DNA of 64,000 nucleotides from positions 225,001 to 289,000 of the forward strand of contig NZ_RWGU01000048.1 of assembly GCF_003944755.1 (NCBI RefSeq). The letters run 5' to 3'. Source of the stretch: Rhodovulum robiginosum (GTDB lineage Bacteria > Pseudomonadota > Alphaproteobacteria > Rhodobacterales > Rhodobacteraceae). The notes beneath the pieces were generated by a model. The model was not told where the DNA came from and made no database searches. It saw nothing but the letters and a program-made list of their open reading frames with translations. The position numbers were made by a program, and so were the translations under genes. Positions 9,587 to 17,813 of this stretch are shown here, piece by piece (the first letter of the stretch is position 1; each line of letters begins with the position of its first letter).

Positions 9587-10708
9587 ATGGCGAAGCGGGC
9601 ACTGATTACCGGGATCACCGGTCAGGACGGGTCGTATCTGGCAGAGCTGCTGCTGGAGAAGGGCTATGAGGTGCACGGGATCAAACGTCGTGCCTCGCTG
9701 TTCAACACCCAGCGGATCGACCACGTCTTTCAGGATCCGCATGAGCCCAACCCAAAGCTGAAGCTGCATTATGGCGATCTGAGCGACACCTCGAACCTCA
9801 CACGCATCCTGTGCGAGGTCGAGCCTGACGAGGTCTACAATCTCGGCGCGCAGTCGCATGTTGCGGTCAGCTTCGAGGCGCCCGAATACACGGCCGATGT
9901 GGACGCGATTGGCACACTGCGCCTGCTGGAGGCTATCCGGTTTCTCGGTTTCGAGAAGAAGACCCGCTTTTACCAGGCGTCGACCTCCGAGCTCTACGGG
10001 CTCGTCCAAGAGATCCCGCAGACCGAGACCACCCCGTTCCATCCGCGTTCGCCCTATGCGGTGGCCAAGCTCTACGCCTACTGGATCACGGTGAACTACC
10101 GCGAAGCCTATGGCATGTACGCCTGCAACGGCATCCTGTTCAACCACGAGTCCCCGCGGCGCGGCGAGACCTTCGTGACTCGCAAGATCACGCGCGGCCT
10201 GGCAAATATCGCCCAGGGGCTGGAAGACTGCCTCTACATGGGCAACATCGACGCCCTGCGCGACTGGGGGCATGCCAAGGATTACGTGCGCATGCAGTGG
10301 ATGATGCTGCAGCAGGACGTGCCCGAGGATTTCGTCATCGCGACCGGCGTGCAGTACTCTGTACGCGAGTTTATCGTTTGGTCCGCTGCCGAGCTGGGGC
10401 TGACGCTGGAGTTTTCCGGCGAGGGTGTCGACGAGATCGCCACCGTGGCTGCAAACGAGGGCGACAAGGCGCCGAGCGTCAAGGTGGGCGACGTGATCAT
10501 GCGCATCGACCCGCGCTATTTCCGGCCGGCGGAGGTGGAAACCCTGCTCGGCGACCCGTCCAAGGCCAAGGCCAAGCTGGGCTGGACCCCCGTAATCACC
10601 GTGCAGGAGATGTGCGCCGAAATGGTCCGCGAGGACCTCAAGGTCGCGCAGCGGCACGCGCATCTTAAATCGCACGGGTTCGACATGCCCATTGCACAGA
10701 GCGGCTGA
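9587..10708 (+). CDS. gmd: GDP-mannose 4,6-dehydratase
   Basis: A 373-residue enzyme that turns GDP-D-mannose into GDP-4-keto-6-deoxy-D-mannose. It is an extended SDR: the NADP-binding [14 protein letters not shown] lies at the N-terminus, followed by the catalytic STSELYG and YAVAK motifs. Length matches the family exactly. The start at 9587 follows a GGAG ribosome site; an extension of 15 codons is open but unlikely. It is the first step of the sugar-nucleotide set formed with the next two genes. Confidence 0.95.
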   Translation: MAKRALITGITGQDGSYLAELLLEKGYEVHGIKRRASLFNTQRIDHVFQDPHEPNPKLKLHYGDLSDTSNLTRILCEVEPDEVYNLGAQSHVAVSFEAPEYTADVDAIGTLRLLEAIRFLGFEKKTRFYQASTSELYGLVQEIPQTETTPFHPRSPYAVAKLYAYWITVNYREAYGMYACNGILFNHESPRRGETFVTRKITRGLANIAQGLEDCLYMGNIDALRDWGHAKDYVRMQWMMLQQDVPEDFVIATGVQYSVREFIVWSAAELGLTLEFSGEGVDEIATVAANEGDKAPSVKVGDVIMRIDPRYFRPAEVETLLGDPSKAKAKLGWTPVITVQEMCAEMVREDLKVAQRHAHLKSHGFDMPIAQSG

Positions 10709-10758
10709 CCCAGCGCCGTTCGGATGCTAGCAAGCGCGTTTCGAGGAAAACCGAGAGT

Positions 10759-11691
10759 ATGAAAGTCTTTCTCACAGGCGGAAGCGGCATGGTCGGCCGC
10801 AACGTGATAGAGGCTGCCCGCGCGGCGCAGCACGACATGATCGCACCGGGCAGCCGGGATCTAGATCTGACCGATCGCGCCGCGACCTTTGCCGCGATCG
10901 CCGAGATCCAGCCAGACATCGTCATCCATGCCGCGGGTCGGGTCGGTGGTATCCAGGCCAACATCGCCAATCCCGTGGGCTTTCTGGTCGATAATCTCGA
11001 TATGGGGATGAACGTCGTTCTGGCGGCGCGCGCGGCGAACGTGCCGCGCGTGCTCAACCTCGGATCGTCGTGCATGTACCCGCACGCGGCGCCGAACCCC
11101 CTGAAGGAAGAGCTGGTCCTGACAGGCGCGTTGGAACCGACAAACGAGGGATACGCGCTGGCCAAGGTGGCCACATCGCGGCTTTGCGATTATGTCAGCC
11201 GGTCGGAGCAGGGGCTGTCTTACAAGACGCTGATCCCGTGCAACCTTTACGGACTGCACGACAAGTTTGACCCCAATGTCTCGCATCTGGTGCCGGCCAT
11301 CATCCGCAAGGTCCACGAGGCCAAGCAGAACGGCGACGGCACGGTCGAGATCTGGGGCGACGGGCTGGCGCGGCGCGAGTTCATGTTCAGCGGCGACCTG
11401 GCCGACGTGATCTGGGAATGTGTCGAACGCTTCGATGATGTGCCGTCGCTGATGAATGTCGGCATCGGTCGGGACTACACCATCAACGAGTATTATCAGG
11501 CCGCGGCCGAGGTGATCGGCTGGTCGGGCGAGTTCGTGCACGATGTCACCAAGCCCGTCGGCATGAAACAGAAGCTCGTTTCGAACGAGCGGCTGACGTC
11601 GTTCGGATGGACGCCGGAAACCAGCCTGAAGGACGGGCTTGCGAAAACCTACGAGCATTTCCTGGCCGTCACCAAGCAACAACGCGTTTGA
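10759..11691 (+). CDS. GDP-L-fucose synthase or GDP-L-colitose synthase
   Basis: A 310-residue SDR epimerase/reductase. The N-terminal FLTGGSGMVGRN binds NADP, and the catalytic triad is visible as Ser103/104 with Tyr132 and Lys136 (YALAK). Enzymes of this family epimerise C5 (and C3 for fucose) and reduce the 4-keto group of GDP-4-keto sugars. Gmd upstream supplies the substrate. Because a ColD-like gene follows, the product could be GDP-L-colitose (ColC role) rather than GDP-L-fucose; sequence alone does not decide. Confidence 0.85.
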   Translation: MKVFLTGGSGMVGRNVIEAARAAQHDMIAPGSRDLDLTDRAATFAAIAEIQPDIVIHAAGRVGGIQANIANPVGFLVDNLDMGMNVVLAARAANVPRVLNLGSSCMYPHAAPNPLKEELVLTGALEPTNEGYALAKVATSRLCDYVSRSEQGLSYKTLIPCNLYGLHDKFDPNVSHLVPAIIRKVHEAKQNGDGTVEIWGDGLARREFMFSGDLADVIWECVERFDDVPSLMNVGIGRDYTINEYYQAAAEVIGWSGEFVHDVTKPVGMKQKLVSNERLTSFGWTPETSLKDGLAKTYEHFLAVTKQQRV

Positions 11692-11709
11692 AGCCGAGGC
11701 ATATCCAAA

Positions 11710-12894
11710 ATGAGCACGATCAACTTTCCTCTTGCGACCTCCTCCTGGGATGAACGCGAATACGCGGCGATCGACCGGGTGATCAAATCGGACCGCTTTT
11801 CGATGGGCCAGGAGGTCGCCCTGTTCGAAAAGCAATTCGCCGAGGCGATGGGCGCCAAATACGCGGTCATGGTCAACTCGGGCTCTTCGGCCAACCTGCT
11901 GATCGCGGCCTCGCTGCGCTACCATTCCTCCTACGGCTTCGAGGACGGCGCCGAGGTGATCGTGCCGGCGGTATCGTGGAGCACGACCTACTTTCCGCTG
12001 TTCCAGCACGGCATGCGGATGAAATTCGTCGATATCGACCGGGAGACGCTGAACTACGACCTGACAGCGCTGGCCGAGGCGATCGGCCCGAACACGCGGG
12101 CGATCATGGTGGTCAACCTGCTGGGAAATCCCAACGAATTCGACGCGATCACGGCGATGGTCGGCGATCGCGACATCATGATCATCGAGGATAACTGCGA
12201 ATCCCTCGGGGCCACCTACAAGGGCAAGCAGGCGGGCACGTTCGGGGTGGCGGGCAGCTATTCCTCGTTCTTCTCGCATCATATCGCCACGATGGAGGGG
12301 GGCCTTGCCGTCACCGACGACGAGGAGTTGTTCCACATCATGCTGGCCGTGCGCGCCCATGGCTGGACACGCAACTTGCCAAAGGAAAATCTCGTCACCG
12401 GCACCAAGAGCGACGATCCCTTCGAGGAATCGTTCAAGTTCGTCCTGCCCGGCTACAACCTTCGCCCGCTGGAGATGAGCGGCGCATTGGGCCAGGAGCA
12501 GATCGCCAAGCTGCCCATGATTGTCGAGGAGCGGCGCAAGAATGCCGATCTCTATCGCGAGATCATGGCGGATTTCCCGCAAATCGCCATCCAGAAAGAA
12601 ATCGGCGAAAGCAGCTGGTTCGGCTTTTCCATGGTCGTGAGCGAGACGGCCGGCATCGACCGCGCGGCCCTGATCGGCAGCCTCGGCGCCAACGGCATCG
12701 AATGCCGCCCGGTTGTGGCCGGGAACTTCGCCAAGAACGAGGCGGTGAAACGCTACATTCCGCACGACATACACGGGACGCTCGACAATGCGGATTACAT
12801 TGACCGGAACGGCTTGTTCATCGGCAACCACCACTACCCGCTCATCCAGCAGTTTCCCTATCTGCGAAAGGCCCTGAAGGAGGCACTGGGATAA
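11710..12894 (+). CDS. ColD-like PLP-dependent sugar 3-dehydratase (DegT/StrS family)
   Basis: A 394-residue protein of the DegT/DnrJ/EryC1/StrS fold. The PLP region is clear: NSGSSANLL near residue 57, and Asp161 in IIEDNCESLG. The position of the catalytic lysine of aminotransferases holds His190-His191 (FFSHHIATMEGG). Lysine-to-histidine replacement marks the 3-dehydratases ColD (GDP-4-keto-6-deoxymannose) and RfbH/E1 (CDP sugars). E1 is longer and has a 2Fe-2S segment not seen here, so ColD is the closer match. With gmd upstream, the likely reaction is C3 deoxygenation toward a 3,6-dideoxyhexose. Confidence 0.8.
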   Translation: MSTINFPLATSSWDEREYAAIDRVIKSDRFSMGQEVALFEKQFAEAMGAKYAVMVNSGSSANLLIAASLRYHSSYGFEDGAEVIVPAVSWSTTYFPLFQHGMRMKFVDIDRETLNYDLTALAEAIGPNTRAIMVVNLLGNPNEFDAITAMVGDRDIMIIEDNCESLGATYKGKQAGTFGVAGSYSSFFSHHIATMEGGLAVTDDEELFHIMLAVRAHGWTRNLPKENLVTGTKSDDPFEESFKFVLPGYNLRPLEMSGALGQEQIAKLPMIVEERRKNADLYREIMADFPQIAIQKEIGESSWFGFSMVVSETAGIDRAALIGSLGANGIECRPVVAGNFAKNEAVKRYIPHDIHGTLDNADYIDRNGLFIGNHHYPLIQQFPYLRKALKEALG

Positions 12895-12900
12895 CCGCCA

Positions 12901-14748
12901 ATGCCAGGGTACTTCGAAGATTTCGTCCGCCGGATCTGTGATGAACAGGGGCTTGTCGATATCGGCCCCGAGGGTCGCGCAAGCCAAAGCTCGTTCTCCA
13001 AATGGTCTCGAAAAGAAGACGCGCAGCGGGCCGTTACCGATATCGGACAGGCGGATTTCGCATTTCACACCGAAAGAGAGGCGGGCGCCTGGTGGCGGCT
13101 CGACTTTGAAAGCACCCATTTCCCCGATCTGATCTGTATCGAAAACCGCGGGAGAGAGGCGTTCTGGGACCTCGCGTCGAGGGTCCGGGTCAAGGTCTCG
13201 GCGGACGGCGAGGACTGGACGACGCTTCACGAAGGAAACCTGTTCTTCGGGAGCTTCCAGAACGGCACCCCGCTGTTGCTGCCGCTCGGTGGGAGGCTCG
13301 CGGTTCGTTCCATCCTCGTGGAGAATGATCCGCAGGCCTATTTCCACCTGCGCTCGGTCAAGGTGTTCGCACGCAAGCTGCACGTGCCGGCGGGTAAGCC
13401 CGTTACCTTTGTATCCAACAGGACCGATGGGTTGGGCGAGCGTCTCAAGGCGCTGGTGAACTGTATCGCGTTATCTGAATACTACGATGGGGATTTCGCC
13501 TTCGCCTGGAAACCGATTTCCAATTCCGTCTCGGACCAGCACGCAATCGGCAAGCCGCAAGACATTTTCTCGCAGGCGTTCATCGGGAAACATCTCTCCG
13601 AGCAAACGCCGGATAAGACCCTCAAGGATTTCCTCAAGGGAACATCCAGGGGCCAAGGGCGCGGCGCAAAAGCACATTCGCATCCCGTCGTCATCGACGT
13701 TCCGCAAAGAAGCATATATTCTTTTGAGCCCCAGCTTGAATCCGTTATCTCCCGCAAACATCTGAGCGAAGCTTTCTCGAAAATAGAATTCTCAGAGAAA
13801 ATGGAGAAGGCAGCCGAGTTGGCGCGCTCCGTAGACATCCCTGCAGGATCTATCGGGATGCATTTGCGGGCCGGGGACATTATCTTTGGTCGCTACAGGT
13901 ACAATGCCCGATATTTGAACAAGGTGGTTCCTTACCCGATCGCGCTGAGATTCGTGCAAAAGCAAAATGAATTCGGCCGAAAGGTCGCGCTTTTCGGGCA
14001 GGATCAGGAATTGTGTAAGGCGATAGAGGCTTCTCATGACGCCGTCTTCGCCGGTGGCTATCACGCCGAGTACGGGTTCGATAATCATCAGGCCGCCTTG
14101 TTCGACATCGTCCTCATGTCGCGTTGCGCAACGGTTGTGGCAGGCAACAGCGGATTCTCGCAGATTGCGCAGATCATCGGCATGTTTGAAACGATAGAGC
14201 CGACCAAGATCTTCCAGCCCGAAGAGGCGGTGGGCGCCATATTGGAAGAACTAAGTCCTGGCGGTGCAAAGCTCGAAGCGCATGACTTTCAAAAGGCGTT
14301 TGCCTGCAGCTATGCCTTGAATATGTTCCCCAACCAGGTTTCCGAACTAGAAGCCATTTCGCTGATGCAATTGGCATGCCGGATGGACCCTGACAACGCA
14401 TTCTATTTCATGCTTCTTGCGATCTTGAACTTCCGGATTGGAAATATCGACGCGTCGCAAGAAATTCTTGAGACTTTGATAGACGAAGATTCACAAAAGT
14501 CCTCGTTTGGCTCTCTTTGGAACCTTGTCTCGACGATACATCCGGACGGCAGCTTTGCCATTGACCGGCAGGTGCGCGCGCTGACGGAAATGGCCGAACA
14601 GGGCGTTCCCGCTGCGTCGGGCATTCTCGCGCTGTTTCATAAGCTCAAGGGAGACACCAAGAATGCGGGCCGGCACCTGGACAGGTTTTTGACCTCGCAC
14701 ACCCACACGGCGTCGGACTACGTAGAAAAGCTGAGAGGCCAAGGCTGA
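12901..14748 (+). CDS. Discoidin-like domain fused to fucosyltransferase-like domain and TPR-like tail
   Basis: A 615-residue protein starting 7 bases after the ColD-like gene. Residues about 15-158 look like an F5/8 type C (discoidin) beta-sandwich, with WWRLDFE and RVRVKVSADGEDW. Residues about 167-460 look like a GT-B fucosyltransferase: RTDGLGERL near 174 and His321-x-Arg323-x-x-Asp326, the HxRxxD donor-site motif of alpha-1,2/1,6 and O-fucosyltransferases. The rest is helical and TPR-like. It would use the GDP-sugar made by the three genes before it. No signal peptide or membrane segment is seen. Codon use is more AT-rich than its neighbours. Confidence 0.65.
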   Translation: MPGYFEDFVRRICDEQGLVDIGPEGRASQSSFSKWSRKEDAQRAVTDIGQADFAFHTEREAGAWWRLDFESTHFPDLICIENRGREAFWDLASRVRVKVSADGEDWTTLHEGNLFFGSFQNGTPLLLPLGGRLAVRSILVENDPQAYFHLRSVKVFARKLHVPAGKPVTFVSNRTDGLGERLKALVNCIALSEYYDGDFAFAWKPISNSVSDQHAIGKPQDIFSQAFIGKHLSEQTPDKTLKDFLKGTSRGQGRGAKAHSHPVVIDVPQRSIYSFEPQLESVISRKHLSEAFSKIEFSEKMEKAAELARSVDIPAGSIGMHLRAGDIIFGRYRYNARYLNKVVPYPIALRFVQKQNEFGRKVALFGQDQELCKAIEASHDAVFAGGYHAEYGFDNHQAALFDIVLMSRCATVVAGNSGFSQIAQIIGMFETIEPTKIFQPEEAVGAILEELSPGGAKLEAHDFQKAFACSYALNMFPNQVSELEAISLMQLACRMDPDNAFYFMLLAILNFRIGNIDASQEILETLIDEDSQKSSFGSLWNLVSTIHPDGSFAIDRQVRALTEMAEQGVPAASGILALFHKLKGDTKNAGRHLDRFLTSHTHTASDYVEKLRGQG

Positions 14749-14856
14749 ACTCCGGCCGATATGGCCGGTCCTTCAAGTTGTCACGACAGCCCGCGGCCGA
14801 CCGCTTGATCGGCCAATCTCCAGGATCGGGGCCGAGCGGCTGAAAACGCGCGCCGC

Positions 14857-17502
14857 CTAAACAAGCAGTTTTCTTAGCTTGGCCTGCACTGCCTCTTGCG
14901 ACGAGGCACGGCGGACGAAACGAAGCCCTCGGTCAACCTGTGCGCGATACGCCTCTGGATCGGCAAACAGCGCGCGTGCCGTCTTTGCGACGTCCTGCGG
15001 CAAGGCGTAAACCGCGCCATCGCCGAACGTGCTTTTGAAATCGGGCGACAGGATCGCGACCCGCCCCGCGGCCATCGCTTCCATCGCGTTGCGCCCGAAC
15101 TCTTCGATATAGTCCTCGTGGACGTAATGGACGAATACATCGAGGTCTTGCAGGAACTGGTTTACCGCGACGCTGTCGAACTCGGCCACATTCCAGTTTT
15201 CAGGCCGCGTGCCGAGGCTCTTGAGCGCGGTGCGTGCGCCGCCAAGCAGATTTACGCTGATCCCTTCGGCATCTGCGCAATAGGCTGCGCCCAGCGTTTC
15301 GGGGGCCGAGGGCCATTTCGTCCAATGGTCTCGCGCGTGCCGGCCTATCCGGATCGGGCGCGCCTTGCCCAGCCCCTCTGGCAGGGGCGGTGTGTCGTCG
15401 GGCAGGGTGCCGTGGAACGGCGGGTACCAGATATCGTCATGGATACGGCCGAAGCCGCCCACGCGCTGAAGGATTGCGCGCACCCGCGGCGAGATCGGAA
15501 TCCAGACCGGGTCTAGCCCGAACAACTCTCGGCAGAGGGCGCCGGCCTCTTCACCGTCGTAGTAGAAGGGCTTTTGCGACCAGCACTGCATCGGCGATTG
15601 GTTGACCAGTACGGCAAGCCGATCGGCAGAGATCGTCGGTACCCCGTCGATGCGGGTCCCGAGGATCGGCGGATGATGGACGATCACCAGCTTCGCGGTG
15701 ATCTTGTCTTCGGGCACCAGGATATCGACGCCGGGGTCGTACGAGAGTTCGAGATACTCCTTTGCCACCTCCGCGAATTTCAGATCGAAGCGCGGCCAGT
15801 GGAAAAGCCCGACCCGCAGCCCCTCGGCCCGCGCCGCGGCGATGTAGCCCTCGTTGCAGCGCCGCGTGCCGCCGAGCAGGCTGAGGTCGGAGACGAGCAC
15901 TATGTCGTAGGCGGTGTTTTTCGCCCAGTTCTTGGGCGCAAGCCCGGCCGGGATCGGAAACGGGTCTTTCATGCTCCGGCGCGTCAGGGCAAGCTTGCCA
16001 CCTTTCGCCTGACCCCGCGTCTGACGCCAGTAGGTCGCCTGCCGGGCATATTCCTTGCGGATGCCGAAGGTCAGGCTGTTGAGGCTGGTTCCCTTTTGCT
16101 GGGTCAGCGAGTTTTCATGCACCAAGAAGAACGACATCGGCACGTCGGGCAAGACATCCTCGATCGCGTCCTGGCCCCACAGCGTGCGAACGCGCTGCAA
16201 CAACTCGTCGTCGGCATTGGCCGAGACCCCGTCCCACTCGCCCAGTTTCGCCAGATCCGCGCGCCGCATCAGCAGAGACGGATAGGACCGGTGGACGTAC
16301 TCGAGGTTTTCGCGCTGCGGGCGCAGTATAAAGCGCAGGTCGGGATGCACCCGCACCATCCGAGACCAGGTCGCCTTGAGACTGGGCCGTGCCATTAGCG
16401 CGCGCATCTGCAATTCGATCATCTGCGGATGCGACCAGTCATCGCTATCATGCACGGTCACGAAATCGCCAGTGGCCCGGGCCAACGCATTGTTGCGATT
16501 GGAATATGCCCCGACATTGACGTCGTTGCGAAAGACCTTCAACCGGGTGTCGCGGGCCGCTAACGCCTGCAGCTTTTCCCAGCTGTCGTCGGGGCTGCAA
16601 TCGTCGACGGCGACGATCTCGAGGTTGCGCCAGGTCTGCGCCAGAAGCGAGCCGATCGAGGTCTCGATGAAATCCGAGGCCTTGTAAACTGGAACCAGGA
16701 TGCTGACGAGCGGGCCATCGACCGCGCGGTCGCCCGGTGCCGCGTCGCGCCAGTTGCCGAAGACGACGCCGCGAGCCGGATCGGCAAGCGCGACCGGCGA
16801 AAGCCCGGACGCGGTGAAGATCGCGTTGATCGTCTCGAAACGCTCGTGCTGGCCGGCACCCTCGGCGAGCGCCAAATTGCAGCGGGCACAGGCGAAATCG
16901 CCATCCATTCGTTGATCCAGCACGAAGTCGATCATGGCGCGGGCTTTTTCGAACTCGCCCAAATGAACAAGGCACTCGATAATCAGAAGCTTGCACTTCT
17001 TCGAGCGGAAGAAACCGCGGTCGAAATCGCTGATCCGCAAAAGACGCCGCAGCGCCTTGTCCCAGAGGCCCTGAAGCGAGTACCAGCGCGCAAGCACGAA
17101 AGCCGCACGGGTTCGGTCGCGTTTGGAGTAACGCGATGAACCGATGGCCGCCTCAAGATGGTTCAGCGCCGGCTCTGAAAAACCGCCCCAGAGCTTGCGC
17201 TCGAGATCCTTGACGGGAAAGTCGTCGGTGACGGGGCACGGGGTGGCATAGTGATCCAGGAAATGTGCGAGCGCGTCGGTGTCATTGGCCAGCGCGTGGC
17301 TGGCCGCGTAGCCGCGGGCGTCGAAAAGGGGGCCGGGGTTGCGCCGCAGAACGGCACCATAGCGGGCATAGTGATCGGCCGGATCCATACCCACCAAGCC
17401 CACATCGCGGTATTCCTGGCAATACCAGTCGGGATCAAACAGCAGCGTGTCCTTCAGCCGGTTCTTCCCAGTGTTTGGCGACAAAATCTCTGAATCTGAC
17501 AT
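14857..17502 (-). CDS. Bifunctional GT2 plus GT4-like glycosyltransferase
   Basis: An 881-residue protein. Residues about 20-85 carry the same module type as the 6344-8194 protein, followed by a TPR-like stretch. A GT2 domain from about 265 shows VSILVPVYKASDF, VDDCSPDDSW and HDSDDW. The C-terminal 330 residues look like a GT-B retaining transferase: LVSDLSLLGGTRRCNEG, then the donor-site EFGRNAMEAMAAGRV. Two catalytic domains suggest it adds two linkages of a repeat unit. The start at 17502 follows GGAGG at proper spacing; 10 more upstream codons are open. It converges with the fucosyltransferase-like gene. Confidence 0.82.
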   Translation of the reverse strand: MSDSEILSPNTGKNRLKDTLLFDPDWYCQEYRDVGLVGMDPADHYARYGAVLRRNPGPLFDARGYAASHALANDTDALAHFLDHYATPCPVTDDFPVKDLERKLWGGFSEPALNHLEAAIGSSRYSKRDRTRAAFVLARWYSLQGLWDKALRRLLRISDFDRGFFRSKKCKLLIIECLVHLGEFEKARAMIDFVLDQRMDGDFACARCNLALAEGAGQHERFETINAIFTASGLSPVALADPARGVVFGNWRDAAPGDRAVDGPLVSILVPVYKASDFIETSIGSLLAQTWRNLEIVAVDDCSPDDSWEKLQALAARDTRLKVFRNDVNVGAYSNRNNALARATGDFVTVHDSDDWSHPQMIELQMRALMARPSLKATWSRMVRVHPDLRFILRPQRENLEYVHRSYPSLLMRRADLAKLGEWDGVSANADDELLQRVRTLWGQDAIEDVLPDVPMSFFLVHENSLTQQKGTSLNSLTFGIRKEYARQATYWRQTRGQAKGGKLALTRRSMKDPFPIPAGLAPKNWAKNTAYDIVLVSDLSLLGGTRRCNEGYIAAARAEGLRVGLFHWPRFDLKFAEVAKEYLELSYDPGVDILVPEDKITAKLVIVHHPPILGTRIDGVPTISADRLAVLVNQSPMQCWSQKPFYYDGEEAGALCRELFGLDPVWIPISPRVRAILQRVGGFGRIHDDIWYPPFHGTLPDDTPPLPEGLGKARPIRIGRHARDHWTKWPSAPETLGAAYCADAEGISVNLLGGARTALKSLGTRPENWNVAEFDSVAVNQFLQDLDVFVHYVHEDYIEEFGRNAMEAMAAGRVAILSPDFKSTFGDGAVYALPQDVAKTARALFADPEAYRAQVDRGLRFVRRASSQEAVQAKLRKLLV

Positions 17503-17813
17503 GTTTCGCCTCCGTCGACAGCGCCGGGTCACTGTCTAAATATTGCTGCGGGTCACCCAAATCAGGGGCACGCCACGGGTAGGTATAAAGCTATACTCGC
17601 ACGACACAACCTGAGGACCTCGCCACATGCCCTGCCATTTCCCTAGGGCTTGGAAGTCACGCTTTGCTGACAGTACAGCCATCCTGCAAGTTCCGTGAAC
17701 TCGTGATGGTTCGGGCAGGTTTCAGAAACCAGAACTGCTTGTTTTTCAGGCTTCGCCCGACCCGGACGTCCAGCCGATCAGGCACGCGCTTTTCGGCGCT
17801 GCGTCATTGATGG
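17503..17813. other. Intergenic gap
   Basis: No gene is seen. On the minus strand a weak promoter-like pair, TTGTGT and TATACC with 16 bases between, lies near 17585-17615 and could serve the glycosyltransferase gene at 14857-17502. The two genes at its sides point the same way, so the left part may be an operon leader. Confidence 0.35.

Noticed and set aside
10861-13383. An 840-codon frame antisense to the GDP-sugar genes
   Set aside because: Shadow of three recognisable enzymes; no start signal or motif.
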